Source: Verrucosispora sp. WMMD573
GTDB lineage: Bacteria; Actinomycetota; Actinomycetes; Mycobacteriales; Micromonosporaceae
Assembly: GCF_027497175.1 (NCBI RefSeq)
Contig: NZ_CP114901.1
Coordinates: 1,860,001-1,924,000, forward strand
Length of the DNA stretch: 64,000 nt
Direction: 5' to 3'
This document shows positions 10,123-18,731 of this stretch, in pieces (the first letter of the stretch is position 1; each line of letters begins with the position of its first letter). The notes beneath the pieces are model-generated. The model searched no databases, was not told the DNA's origin, and worked only from the letters and a program-made list of their open reading frames with translations. Made by a program: the position numbers and the translations under genes.

Positions 10123-11217
10123 GTGTGTGGCATGGTTGGAGGCGTGGTGATTAGGGGTGGCGAGGGTTCAGGCGTCACCGGCTCCGGTGGTCGCCGGAGC
10201 CGGTCCGGCGCGGCTCAGTTCGGCGCGCTCGGCCTTCACCTCGCCGATCCGCGCACCGAGGAGTCCGTGCTCGGCGTGTTGGCGGCGGTCGAGGCGGAGC
10301 TGCTGGCGAGCATCGCCAGCGCCGACCCGTTCGTCACCGAGGCGGCCCGGCACCTGGTGGAGGCCGGCGGTAAGCGGTTCCGGCCGCTGCTGGTGGCCCT
10401 GGGTGCCCAGTTCGGCGATCCGACCCGCGCCGAGGTCGTCTCGGCGGCCGTGGTGGTGGAGCTGACCCACCTGGCCACGCTCTACCACGACGACGTGATG
10501 GACGAGGCGTCGGTGCGTCGGGGCGCACCCAGCGCCAACTCCCGATGGACCAACTCGGTGGCCATCCTGGTCGGCGACTACCTCTTCGCCCGGGCCGCGG
10601 ACGTCGCGGCCGAGCTGGGCCCCGAGGCGGTACGTCTCCAGGCGCGGACCTTCGCCCGGCTGGTGCACGGGCAGATCGCCGAGACCATCGGCCCACGGGC
10701 CGGTGACGATCCGGTGGCGCACTACCTGCGGGTGATCGCCGAGAAGACCGGTTCCCTGATCGCCACGAGCGTGCATTTCGGCGCCCAGTTCAGCGGGGCC
10801 GCCCCGGAGCAGGTGGCGGCGCTGGCCGGGTACGGCGAGACCATCGGGGTGGCCTTCCAGCTCTCCGACGACCTGCTCGACATCGCCAGCGAGTCGACCG
10901 AGTCGGGCAAGACGCCCGGTACCGACCTGCGGGAGGGCGTGCCCACCCTGCCGGTGCTCTACGCCCTCGCCTCCGACGACGCCGACGCCGCCTCCGTGCG
11001 CCTGCGGGAGATCCTGGCCACCGGTCCACTTACCGACGACGCCCTGCACGCCGAGGCGCTCGGCCTGCTCCGGGAGAGCCCGGCGCTCAAGCGGGCCCGC
11101 GAAACCGTCCGCAGCTTCGCCGAGGACGCCCGCGCCCACCTCGCACCCCTTCCACCCGGCCCGGCCCGCCGCGCCCTCGAATCCCTCTGCGACCACATCG
11201 CCGACCGCACCAGCTAA
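10123..11217 (+). CDS. Polyprenyl diphosphate synthase
   Basis: This is a trans-isoprenyl diphosphate synthase, which elongates allylic diphosphates with isopentenyl diphosphate. The two aspartate-rich metal-binding motifs are intact: DDVMD in LYHDDVMDEASVRRGAPSA near residue 126 and DDLLD near residue 248. KRFRPLL near residue 80 binds isopentenyl diphosphate. Lying just after the complex I operon, it probably makes the menaquinone side chain, but product length cannot be read from the sequence. GTG 10123 gives 364 residues; ATG 10132 and GTG 10144 are in-frame alternatives and the first roughly 30 residues are not conserved. Confidence 0.85.
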   Translation: MCGMVGGVVIRGGEGSGVTGSGGRRSRSGAAQFGALGLHLADPRTEESVLGVLAAVEAELLASIASADPFVTEAARHLVEAGGKRFRPLLVALGAQFGDPTRAEVVSAAVVVELTHLATLYHDDVMDEASVRRGAPSANSRWTNSVAILVGDYLFARAADVAAELGPEAVRLQARTFARLVHGQIAETIGPRAGDDPVAHYLRVIAEKTGSLIATSVHFGAQFSGAAPEQVAALAGYGETIGVAFQLSDDLLDIASESTESGKTPGTDLREGVPTLPVLYALASDDADAASVRLREILATGPLTDDALHAEALGLLRESPALKRARETVRSFAEDARAHLAPLPPGPARRALESLCDHIADRTS

Positions 11218-11244
11218 CCCCCCCACCCCACCCCACCGGGTTGA

Positions 11245-12444
11245 TCAAAAAGTCTTGGTCGCCGTACGCGTGGGGGTGGAGAGGAGCGGGGTGGCGGTGA
11301 GCATGAGGGTGGCGGCGGCGAGCATGGCGGCGGCTGCGGTGAGCCACATGGCCGGGTAGCCGGCTGTGGCGGCGAGCGGGCCCAGGGCGAGCGGGCCGAG
11401 ACAGCCGCCCGCGTACACCCCGGTTTGGGTGATCGAGGTGGCTGCGGCCGGTGCCTGCGGGTGCAGTTGGACCACCGCGAAGTTCATTAGCCCGGGCCAG
11501 GACCAGCCCAGACCGAAGCCGAGCACCACGCCGACCACCAGCGGCCCGGGGCCGGCCACCGCAAGCAGGCCCAGCCCCACGGCACCGGCCACCAGCAGAC
11601 CGGCGATCACCGCGATGTGTCCACCGGTGCGTCGATCGGCCAGCCAGCCGACCCCGATCCGGGCCGCGACGCAGACCGCGCTGCCGAGGGTCAGGGTGAG
11701 CCCGGCCATGCCCGGCCCGAGCCCCCGGTCGACCGAGGCGTCGACCACGAAGGTGCCGAGCGCGTTCGCCGCACCCGCCGCCAGCGTCGCGGCCACCCCG
11801 ACGAGTACCAGGCCCGGGTTCGCGCCGCCGGTCCGCTTGGTGCGCCGCCGCGCGGCCTGGGCGCGCTGCGCGGGTACCGCCGGCAACACGGCCAGCGCGG
11901 CACCGGCTGCCGCCACGAAGGCCCATCGCCAACCGACGGTCAGCGCGAGGGTGGGTACCGCGACTCCGGCCAGCAGCGTGGAAACCGGGATGGCTGCCTG
12001 CTTGACGCCGAACGACAGCCCTTGCCGTCGGGGCGGGACGTGCCGGGCGAGCAGCGCGTTGCTGGACAGTTGACCGAGCGCGTTCGCGGTGCCGGCCACG
12101 GCGAGCAGACCGACCAGCACCGGGTACGACCGGGCAACCACCGCCACGGCCAGCAGGGCGCCGGCGGACACCACGATGCCGGCCCGGGCCACCACGGCGG
12201 CACCCCACCGCTCGACCAGCGCACCGGACGGCACCGAGGCGAGGGTGCCGACGCCGAAGTAGACCGCCACGACGAGTCCCAGACCGGCGGGGGAGAAGCC
12301 CAGCTCCTCCCGCATCTGCACGGCGAGCCCGCCGACCAGGAAGACCGGCAGGACACAGACGATCGTGACGGTGACCGCGACCGCACTGGCCCGTACGGGT
12401 CGTGCGGCGGCTTCCGAGGTGCGTGCAGGGGCGATGCGGGCCAT
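11245..12444 (-). CDS. MFS transporter
   Basis: The 399-residue protein has about 12 hydrophobic helices in two halves and belongs to the major facilitator superfamily. The loop between helices 2 and 3 has the pattern PSGALVERWG, a version of MFS motif A. The substrate is unknown; the overall look is that of CynX/NimT-like or drug-type permeases. It is convergent with the polyprenyl synthase and divergent from the IclR-type regulator, which may control it. The ATG at 12444 starts a product with a short basic N-terminus before helix 1. Confidence 0.85.
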   Translation of the reverse strand: MARIAPARTSEAAARPVRASAVAVTVTIVCVLPVFLVGGLAVQMREELGFSPAGLGLVVAVYFGVGTLASVPSGALVERWGAAVVARAGIVVSAGALLAVAVVARSYPVLVGLLAVAGTANALGQLSSNALLARHVPPRRQGLSFGVKQAAIPVSTLLAGVAVPTLALTVGWRWAFVAAAGAALAVLPAVPAQRAQAARRRTKRTGGANPGLVLVGVAATLAAGAANALGTFVVDASVDRGLGPGMAGLTLTLGSAVCVAARIGVGWLADRRTGGHIAVIAGLLVAGAVGLGLLAVAGPGPLVVGVVLGFGLGWSWPGLMNFAVVQLHPQAPAAATSITQTGVYAGGCLGPLALGPLAATAGYPAMWLTAAAAMLAAATLMLTATPLLSTPTRTATKTF

Positions 12445-12598
12445 GGTGCGGCTAACCTACGCCAGCCGCATCTTGGCGACGGAAAGTGCGGTCAACTTCA
12501 CATCGCGTATTCGATTACCCTGGATCATCCACCCGATCAGGCGTTTCGCGCCGAGCCGCTTTTTCATATGGTGTAAGTCCCCGGTGGCGGAGGTGGTT

Positions 12599-13381
12599 GT
12601 GCGTGACCCCCTGGCGGAACCTTCGGACCTGATCCGAAGTGTCTCCCGCGCGCTTCGAGTGCTTGAGTCGGTCGGTCGTGCCCCGCGGGGCCTGACGGTC
12701 AAACAGATCGCCCGCCGCTGCGAGCTGACCGTGGCCACCACGTACCACCTGGTTCGTACCCTCGCGTACGAGGGATACGTGATTCGTCGGGAGGACGGCA
12801 CGTACATCGTGGGCCTGGAGGTGGCCGACCGCTACCGGGAACTGGTCGCCGCTTTCCGTGGTTCACCGGCCATCGGCGAGAGCCTGCGCCGGGTGGCCCT
12901 GGAGACCGGCTGGAGTCACTTCCTGGGCCGGTTCGTGGGTGGCCAGGTGGCGATCACCGCAGTGGCGGAGGGCAACCGCTCGCCGTACCTGGAGGATCTG
13001 GTCCCCGGTTTCGACGAGGGGGCCCACGCGACCGCGCTCGGCAAGGCCCTGCTGGCCACGCTCACCGCCGAGCAGCGCCACCGCTACCTGCGTGATTACG
13101 GCATGCGTCCGTTCACCAGCGCCACCCTCACCACCCCGGAGGCGTTCGAGGCCGACCTGTCCGCGGGGGACCGACGCGGGATGCAGTTGGAGCTGGGTCA
13201 GTTCCGGCAGGGCGTGGCCTGCGCCGCCGTGCTGGTGAGCCCGGACAAGGACATGGAGCGGCGGACGGTGCTGGCCTGCGCACTGCCCGCCAGCGAGATG
13301 ATGACCTCCGCCCGGGTGGTGCGGACCAAACTGCTCACCGCCGCGCGCGCCATCGCCGACGGCCTGGCCGCCGACAACTGA
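12599..13381 (+). CDS. IclR-family transcriptional regulator
   Basis: The protein has the IclR layout: an N-terminal winged helix-turn-helix (about residues 10-75, with LTVKQIARRCELTVATTYHLVRTL) and a C-terminal effector-binding domain (about 90-255, with the conserved GAHATALGKALLA segment). GTG 12599 is chosen because GCGGAGG at 12586-12592 lies six bases before it and gives the usual length of about 260 residues. An open frame extends to 12365 but crosses the promoter region of the divergent MFS gene. The 12445-12598 spacer has noticeably lower GC than its surroundings and probably holds both promoters. Confidence 0.85.
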   Translation: MRDPLAEPSDLIRSVSRALRVLESVGRAPRGLTVKQIARRCELTVATTYHLVRTLAYEGYVIRREDGTYIVGLEVADRYRELVAAFRGSPAIGESLRRVALETGWSHFLGRFVGGQVAITAVAEGNRSPYLEDLVPGFDEGAHATALGKALLATLTAEQRHRYLRDYGMRPFTSATLTTPEAFEADLSAGDRRGMQLELGQFRQGVACAAVLVSPDKDMERRTVLACALPASEMMTSARVVRTKLLTAARAIADGLAADN

Positions 13382-13398
13382 CCGGCGCCACCCGCCGA

Positions 13399-13431
13399 GA
13401 CGGCCCCCTCCCTGGTGGGGAGAGGGCCGTC
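13399..13431. terminator. Bidirectional terminator between convergent genes
   Basis: A 14-bp stem with one mismatch (left arm begins GACGGCCCCCTCCC, right arm ends AGAGGGCCGTC) lies between the IclR regulator stop and the phoX stop. It can serve both strands. Confidence 0.7.
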
Positions 13432-13463
13432 GGATGGGCGGCCGGCGCGATGCCGGATCGGGG

Positions 13464-15587
13464 TCAGCTACCGACCGGTCCGCCGTCCAGCCGCCAGGTC
13501 ACGACCACGCCCGGCTTGGCGTAGTCGCCGTCCGGCCACGTGGAGGCCGGGTTGTCGACCGTGGCGCCGGTGATCTCCCCCGGGTGCTGCACGGCCACGA
13601 AGACCGAGCGGCTGTCCTCGGTGATGAACGGACCGCAGGTCTCCGCACCCGTCGGGACGGTCAGGAACTGCTTCAGGTGGCCGCGCTCCGGCCCTTCGGT
13701 CGCGGTGGCGAAGAGGCCGTCGTTGCTACCCAGCGCGTTACCGTCGGTGGAGATCCAGAGGTTGCCGGTGGCGTCGAACGCCACATTGTCCGGGCAGGAG
13801 ATCGGCGAGACCTTGGTCTTGTCGTACCCGGCGAAGTAGGTCGACGGGTCCGCCGGGTCGCCGCAGACGATCGGCAGCGACCACGTGAACGTGTCGGAGG
13901 TGTTGTCCCCCCGGTCCTCGACCAGTTCCAGGATCTGCCCGTGCCGGTTCGCGGTACGCGGGTTGGCCTCGTCCGGCGCCGGGTTGCTGCCGACCCCACG
14001 GTTGGAGTTGTTGGTGAGCGCCACGTACACCTTGCCGGTGAGCAGGCTCGGCTCGACGTCCTCCGGACGGTCCATCTTGGTCGCGCCGACCTTGTCACCG
14101 GCGAATCGGGTGAAGGTCAACACCTCGGCGGCGGTCATCCCGTCCACGTAGGAACGGTTGCCGCTGACCAGCTTGATCCAGCGGCCCCGGCCGTTGAAGG
14201 CGCCGTCGCTGGGCAGGGCGCCTGAGCCGTCGATCTCCTCGGCGCTGGTCTGGTCGAGCTTGGCGACGTACAGGGTGCCGGACTCCAGCAGCGTCAGGTT
14301 GTGCTTGCGGGCGACCCAGGAGTCACCCTTCATGAACTTCTTGTCCGAGACGAACTTGTAGAGGTAGTCGAAGCGCTCGTCGTCGCCCATGTAGGCGACC
14401 ACGTGCCCGCTGCGCGCGACGATGACGTTCGCGCCCTCGTGCTTGAACCGGCCGAGCGCGGTGTGCTTGCGCGGACGGCTCTCCGGGTCGAACGGGTCGA
14501 TCTCCACGACCCAGCCGTGCCGGTTGGCCTCGTTGGGGTGCTTGGCGAGGTCGAAGCGCTCGGCGGCCCGGTCCCACTTGCGGCTGCCGCTCGGGTAGCG
14601 GGCGGTGGTGCTGATCCCGTACCGGGCCAGCCGGGCCTTCTCCGACTCCGGTGCCGCGTCGCCGCCGACGAAGTACTGGTTGAAGTTCTCCTCACCGGAG
14701 AGCACGGTGCCCCAGGGGGTCACGCCGCCGGCGCAGTTGTTGAGTGTGCCGATGACCGTACGACCCTTCGGGTCGGCGGCCGTCTTCACGAACGACGAGC
14801 CGGCGGCCGGGCCGGTCAGCTCGAACTTGCTGCTCAGTGCGTCGACGCGGCGGTTGTACGGCCGGCGGCCGGAGTCGACGACCTGCCACTGGCCGGTGCC
14901 GGCGACCCGCTCGATCTCCACCACGGACATCCCGTGTGCGGCCATCGCCACCTTCACCTGCTCGACGCTTAGCGCGTCCTGGCTGGTGAAGCCGGGGAAC
15001 ATCAGGTCCTCGTTGGTGTACTCGTGGTTGACCACGAGCAGCGCCCGCTTGCCCCGCTTGTCCAGCGGCAGCACGCCGACGAAGTCGTTGTTGTAGCCGA
15101 ACTGCTTGGCCTGCGCGGCGGCGGTCTGCCGGCGCAGGTTGAACTCCGGCGCACCGGGCACCACCGGGTCGCCCCAGCGGATGACCACGGCGTGGTCGTA
15201 GCCGTTCGGCACGACGAACGTGTCGAGGGTGTTCGGCGGGATCGGCTTGAAGCTCAGGGCACCGCTGCCCGGGCGACGGCCGGCCGCCGCCGGCTGACCG
15301 GCCGGGGGCACCGGCGGAACCGGGGCGGCAGCGGCGGGGGCCGCGCCGGCCAGCGCGCCGGCCGCAGCGCCGCTGAAACCGAGCACCAAAGCGCCGACCG
15401 CTCCGGCGCGGACCACACCGCGGCGGCTGACCTCGGCGTTCACCACGTCACCGAAGTACGCGTTGTCGGAGGTGTTGGGTACCGGGTGGTCACAGGCGTT
15501 GCCGCAGCGGTAAAGGCAGGTCATGGCGTCGCGGCTGCCGTGGCGGGGGGTGCCCAGCAGCGGGAGCAGCCGGGGACGGTCGCTCAT
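13464..15587 (-). CDS. phoX: Tat-exported PhoX-family alkaline phosphatase
   Basis: The 707-residue protein belongs to the PhoX family (DUF839), calcium- and iron-dependent phosphatases that release phosphate from organic esters outside the cytoplasm. A twin-arginine motif (VSRRGVVRAG, about residues 53-62) is followed by a hydrophobic segment and an alanine-rich cleavage region. Family landmarks include NCAGGVTPWGT, SGEENFNQYF and KHPNEANRHGWVVEIDPF. ATG 15587 follows AGGAGG on the minus strand; the longer open frame to 16055 is antisense to the sigma-factor gene. It is divergent from an ECF sigma factor, which may control it. Confidence 0.9.
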   Translation of the reverse strand: MSDRPRLLPLLGTPRHGSRDAMTCLYRCGNACDHPVPNTSDNAYFGDVVNAEVSRRGVVRAGAVGALVLGFSGAAAGALAGAAPAAAAPVPPVPPAGQPAAAGRRPGSGALSFKPIPPNTLDTFVVPNGYDHAVVIRWGDPVVPGAPEFNLRRQTAAAQAKQFGYNNDFVGVLPLDKRGKRALLVVNHEYTNEDLMFPGFTSQDALSVEQVKVAMAAHGMSVVEIERVAGTGQWQVVDSGRRPYNRRVDALSSKFELTGPAAGSSFVKTAADPKGRTVIGTLNNCAGGVTPWGTVLSGEENFNQYFVGGDAAPESEKARLARYGISTTARYPSGSRKWDRAAERFDLAKHPNEANRHGWVVEIDPFDPESRPRKHTALGRFKHEGANVIVARSGHVVAYMGDDERFDYLYKFVSDKKFMKGDSWVARKHNLTLLESGTLYVAKLDQTSAEEIDGSGALPSDGAFNGRGRWIKLVSGNRSYVDGMTAAEVLTFTRFAGDKVGATKMDRPEDVEPSLLTGKVYVALTNNSNRGVGSNPAPDEANPRTANRHGQILELVEDRGDNTSDTFTWSLPIVCGDPADPSTYFAGYDKTKVSPISCPDNVAFDATGNLWISTDGNALGSNDGLFATATEGPERGHLKQFLTVPTGAETCGPFITEDSRSVFVAVQHPGEITGATVDNPASTWPDGDYAKPGVVVTWRLDGGPVGS

Positions 15588-15807
15588 GGGGAGGATCCTC
15601 CTGAGGGTCGGTGCACGTCGGTGCAGGTCACCGACGCGTACCCGCCGGACGCTAGGGCGGCGCGGTGAGCGCGGGTCGGCGTCGATGTGAACCAGCGATG
15701 AACTCCATCCCCCGGGAATCCCAGGTTGAGCTGGGAATGAACCGTTCGGTGTGACAGCACGTATCTCCTGTCGTAACACCGCGCCCGCTCGCGCCGAGAG
15801 CGAGGAG

Positions 15808-16329
15808 ATGACCATCAGCGACCACGACGCCCACCTGCTGCGCGCCCTGCATGACGAGCATGCCGAGGCGCTGTACGCGCACGCGTTGCGGCTGGTCAAC
15901 GGCGACCGGCAGCGCGCCGAGGACCTGGTGCAGGAGACGCTGCTGCGGGCCTGGCGGCATCCGGAGTCGCTAGACCCTCGGCGCGGTTCGGTACGTGCCT
16001 GGCTCTTCACCACCGCGCGCAACCTCGCGATCGACGCCTGGCGACGGCGGTCCACCCGGGTCGGCGAGGTCTACACCGACGAGCTTCCCGAGCCGCCGGA
16101 GGTCGTAGACGAAACCGAGCGGGCCGTCGAGGCGTGGACGGTCGCGGAGGCGCTCAACCGGCTCAGTCCCTCGCACCGTGATGTCCTGGTGGAGTGCTTC
16201 TACCAGGGACGATCGGTTTCCGAGGCGGCCTCCCGGCTGGGCGTGCCGCCGGGCACGGTGAAGTCCCGCACCCATTACGCGCTGCGCTCCCTACGGCTGG
16301 TCCTGGCCGAGATGGGGGTGACCGGATGA
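15808..16329 (+). CDS. ECF-type RNA polymerase sigma factor
   Basis: This is a group 4 sigma factor of 173 residues. Region 2 holds AEDLVQETLLRAWRHPE (-10 recognition and core binding), and region 4 holds LSPSHRDVLVECFYQGRSVSEAASRLGVPPGTVKSR (split here only by description; helix-turn-helix for the -35). ATG 15808 is preceded immediately by CGAGGAG; GTG 15751 would add 19 residues. GGAATG at 15734-15739 could be an ECF-type -35 element, but no convincing -10 was found. The stop overlaps the downstream zinc anti-sigma gene by ATGA, the usual sign of a cognate pair. Confidence 0.88.
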   Translation: MTISDHDAHLLRALHDEHAEALYAHALRLVNGDRQRAEDLVQETLLRAWRHPESLDPRRGSVRAWLFTTARNLAIDAWRRRSTRVGEVYTDELPEPPEVVDETERAVEAWTVAEALNRLSPSHRDVLVECFYQGRSVSEAASRLGVPPGTVKSRTHYALRSLRLVLAEMGVTG

Positions 16330-17018
16330 ACCGTTGCGAGTTCGCGTACGACGACGGGGCGTACGTGCTGGGCGCGCTCTCCCCGGCCGACCGCGTGGCC
16401 TACGAACGGCATCTCGTCGACTGCCCGGCCTGCCAGCAGTCGGTTTCGGAGATCGCCGTGCTGCCCGGCCTGCTCGGTCGGTTGGACCCGGCCAGCCTCG
16501 AACAGTTCCTGCCGCCGCCGGAGAACCCCCGGGTGCCCGAGCTGCTCGACGCCGCGCGGGAGCGCCGACGCCGCGAGCGGCAGGCCGGGCGGCTGCGGTA
16601 CGCGGTGATCGGGCTGGCCGCCGCCGCGTTCGCGCTGGTGGTCGGCTTCGGGGTGGCCACGGTGCTGCCCGGGCAGGGACCGAACGGGCCGCTGGCACAG
16701 GTTCGGATGGTGCAGATGCAACCGGTCTCCGGCACGGTGTCGCTGCACGCCGAGATCGGCCTGACCGGTACCAACTGGGGCACCGAGGTCACCATGCACT
16801 GTGGCTACGACGAGCGGGCCGGGTACGGCAAGGCGAACGCCTTCCGGCTGGTGGCGCACGCCGGGGACGGTTCGCAGGAGCAGATCGGTTCCTGGCTGGC
16901 CGCGCCCGGCGACGATCTGCGGATCACCGGGGCGACCCGCTTCACCAACGCCGAGCTGGTCCGGCTGGAACTGATCCGTGCCGACGGCACCCCCGTGCTC
17001 GCCTACGAGGTCCGCTGA
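16326..17018 (+). CDS. Membrane-anchored zinc-binding anti-sigma factor
   Basis: The 230-residue protein starts on the sigma-factor stop (ATGA). Its N-terminus carries the zinc-associated anti-sigma motif HxxxCxxC (H29, C33, C36, in RHLVDCPACQ). One transmembrane helix lies at about residues 98-120, and an extracytoplasmic domain of about 110 residues follows (TNWGTEVTMHCGY). It probably sequesters the upstream sigma factor at the membrane and releases it on an envelope signal. The outer domain resembles the anti-sigma-K (RskA) type, judged by layout only. Confidence 0.85.
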   Translation: MNRCEFAYDDGAYVLGALSPADRVAYERHLVDCPACQQSVSEIAVLPGLLGRLDPASLEQFLPPPENPRVPELLDAARERRRRERQAGRLRYAVIGLAAAAFALVVGFGVATVLPGQGPNGPLAQVRMVQMQPVSGTVSLHAEIGLTGTNWGTEVTMHCGYDERAGYGKANAFRLVAHAGDGSQEQIGSWLAAPGDDLRITGATRFTNAELVRLELIRADGTPVLAYEVR

Positions 17019-17030
17019 AGCGGGCCAGTG

Positions 17031-17966
17031 TCAGCGGCCGGTGGCGACCGCCGCCGTGGGTGGCACGGTGCCGCCCAGGCGCAGGCGGCGGGCGTGCCGC
17101 GCCTGGCGTACGGCGTCGGCGGTGAAGACGATCAGGGCGAGCCAGACGAGGGCGAAGCCGGCCAGCCGGGCCGGCGGCATCGGCTCGTGGAAGATCAGTA
17201 TGCCGCAGCCGAGCTGGAGGATCGGCGCCACGTACTGGAGCATGCCGAGGGAGGTCAGTGGCAGCCGGTTGGCGGCACCGGCGAAGAGCAGCAGCGGGAT
17301 GGCGGTCAGCGCTCCGGCGAGCACCAGCAGGGCCGTGTGCCCGGCCGAGACGTGACCGAACGCGGCGTCACCGGTGGCGGCGAGCCAGCCGAGGTAGCCC
17401 AACGCGGGCAGCGACAGCACCGCCGACTCGACGAACAGGCCCTCCGCCGCGGGCAGGCCCAGGCGCTTCTTCACCAGGCTGTACCCGCCGAAGGTGAACG
17501 CCAGGATCAGCGCGAGGTACGGCAGCCGGCCGTAGTCGACGGTGAGCACGGCCACGGCCAGGGCGCCGACGCCGAGGGCCAGCCACTGCGCCGGGCGTAG
17601 CCGCTCGCGTAGCACCAGCACCCCGAGCAGGACCACCACCAGCGGGTTGATGAAGTAGCCGAGGGCGGTTTCCACCACCCGGTCGGAGTTGACGCCGTAG
17701 ATGTAGGTGAACCAGTTGACCGCGATCAGCGTGGCGGCGGCGCCGATCCCCGCGAGCGTCCGGGGCCGACGCAGCAGGGATCGCAGGAAACCGACATTGC
17801 GTAGCGCGACGAGCAGCAGGGCGACGAAGGCGACGGACCACACCACCCGGTGGGCCAGGATCTCCAGCGGACCGGCCGGGCGCAGCAGCTTGAAGTAGAG
17901 CGGAAAGAACCCCCACAGCAGGTACGCACCGAGTCCGTAGAGGTATCCGAGGCGGAGCGACGTCAC
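17031..17966 (-). CDS. rarD: EamA-family permease RarD
   Basis: RarD proteins are ten-helix members of the drug/metabolite transporter superfamily with two EamA repeats. This 311-residue product has the typical opening YGLGAYLLWGFFPLYFKLL and the NWFTYIYGVN and ALGYFINPL signatures. Substrates are unproven; the name comes from an E. coli chloramphenicol-sensitivity phenotype. It is convergent with the anti-sigma gene, 12 bp apart. Its GTG start overlaps the stop of the GNAT remnant (GTGA), so decay of the upstream gene may have left the two coupled. Confidence 0.88.
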   Translation of the reverse strand: MTSLRLGYLYGLGAYLLWGFFPLYFKLLRPAGPLEILAHRVVWSVAFVALLLVALRNVGFLRSLLRRPRTLAGIGAAATLIAVNWFTYIYGVNSDRVVETALGYFINPLVVVLLGVLVLRERLRPAQWLALGVGALAVAVLTVDYGRLPYLALILAFTFGGYSLVKKRLGLPAAEGLFVESAVLSLPALGYLGWLAATGDAAFGHVSAGHTALLVLAGALTAIPLLLFAGAANRLPLTSLGMLQYVAPILQLGCGILIFHEPMPPARLAGFALVWLALIVFTADAVRQARHARRLRLGGTVPPTAAVATGR

Positions 17967-18169
17967 GGCTCCACCGTAAGGGGCGTACGGGGTTGTCGAT
18001 CCTTGCTGGTGAGCGGGCTCACGGCCTGGTAGCGCAACGTCACCGTCTCCCGGTCCCGCCCGAGCGCCCAGTACGCGTCCCCACTGAGCCGGGTATGCAC
18101 GAGATCCAGATCGAGCCGGGCCGGATCGGTGCTGATCGTGTAGCCGTCATCGCGGGCGAGAGTGAACAC
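17963..18169 (-). pseudogene. N-terminal remnant of a GNAT acetyltransferase
   Basis: A 68-codon frame from GTG 18169 reads DGYTISTDPARLDLDLVH and then SGDAYWALGRDRETV, which matches the start of a common GNAT N-acetyltransferase family (ISTDPARLD, then a YWALGR-type motif). Homology appears to stop after about 45 residues. The rest, including the acetyl-CoA-binding segment expected of a protein of about 140 residues, is missing, and an unrelated tail runs into the rarD start. An internal deletion is the simplest explanation. Confidence 0.65.
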
Positions 18170-18229
18170 TCCACCGAAGCTAGTGCCGCACCCGGGGCTT
18201 CTCGGCAGCCAATTCCCGGGATATGGCCG

Positions 18230-18284
18230 CCGCTCGCCCCGGCCGGTGGTCACCGGCGGGTGGCCGCCGGCCGGGGGCGAGCGG
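18230..18284 (-). terminator. Long hairpin downstream of the YvlD-like gene
   Basis: A stem of 17 bp with a one-base bulge (18230-18246 with 18267-18284; left arm CCGCTCGCCCCGGCCGG) encloses a 20-base loop. It lies 16 bp beyond the stop of the membrane-protein gene at 18300. Confidence 0.6.
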
Positions 18285-18299
18285 TGTGCCGAGAGGCGG

Positions 18300-18686
18300 T
18301 CAGTCGCGGTCGAGGATGGCGCCGAGGATCCAGGTGACGACGCCGACGAAGAGCGCCCCCAGCACCGCGGCCGGCCAGAAGCCGTCGACGTCGAACGGCA
18401 GCCCGGCCTGATCCGCGATCCAGCCGGTGAGCAGGAAGAGCAGACCGTTGACCACAAGTGCGATCAGGCCGAGGGTGAGCAGGTAGAAACCACAGCCGAC
18501 GGTCTTGATGATCGGCTGGAGCACCCCGTTGACGACCCCGAAGATGACCGCGACGAGGATCAGGGTCAGGATCGTCTCGGAGACCGATTCGGTGTCGAGT
18601 GAGATGCCGGGGATGAGCAGCGTGGCCAGCCAGAAGGCCACCGCCGTGGCGCCGACCCGGATCAGTAGACCTTTCAGAAAACCCAT
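18300..18686 (-). CDS. YvlD / phage-holin-4-family membrane protein
   Basis: The small membrane protein (128 residues from ATG 18686; ATG 18695 adds three) has four hydrophobic helices and the family pattern GVVNGVLQPIIKT and LGLIALVVNGLLF. It belongs to Pfam family 4 phage-holin-like proteins (YvlD). Despite the name, family members are chromosomal and of unknown role; in Bacillus yvlD sits in an envelope-stress operon. There is no phage gene nearby, so a lytic role is unlikely. Confidence 0.8.
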   Translation of the reverse strand: MGFLKGLLIRVGATAVAFWLATLLIPGISLDTESVSETILTLILVAVIFGVVNGVLQPIIKTVGCGFYLLTLGLIALVVNGLLFLLTGWIADQAGLPFDVDGFWPAAVLGALFVGVVTWILGAILDRD

Positions 18687-18731
18687 GGCGGGCATGGTGC
18701 CACGGCGGGCGCGTGGGCGGAACCCGCGAGA

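Noticed and set aside
7209..10178. Very long minus-strand open frame opposite nuoM and nuoN
   Set aside because: High GC leaves antisense frames open. The translation is Arg/Gln/His-rich and without domains, while the plus strand encodes intact complex I subunits.
12365..12598. N-terminal extension of the IclR-family regulator
   Set aside because: It overlaps the divergent MFS gene and the promoter region; a good ribosome-binding site stands before GTG 12599, and the family length fits that start.
18300..18686. Phage holin, hinting at a prophage
   Set aside because: The family name is misleading; YvlD-like proteins are chromosomal and no phage genes surround it.
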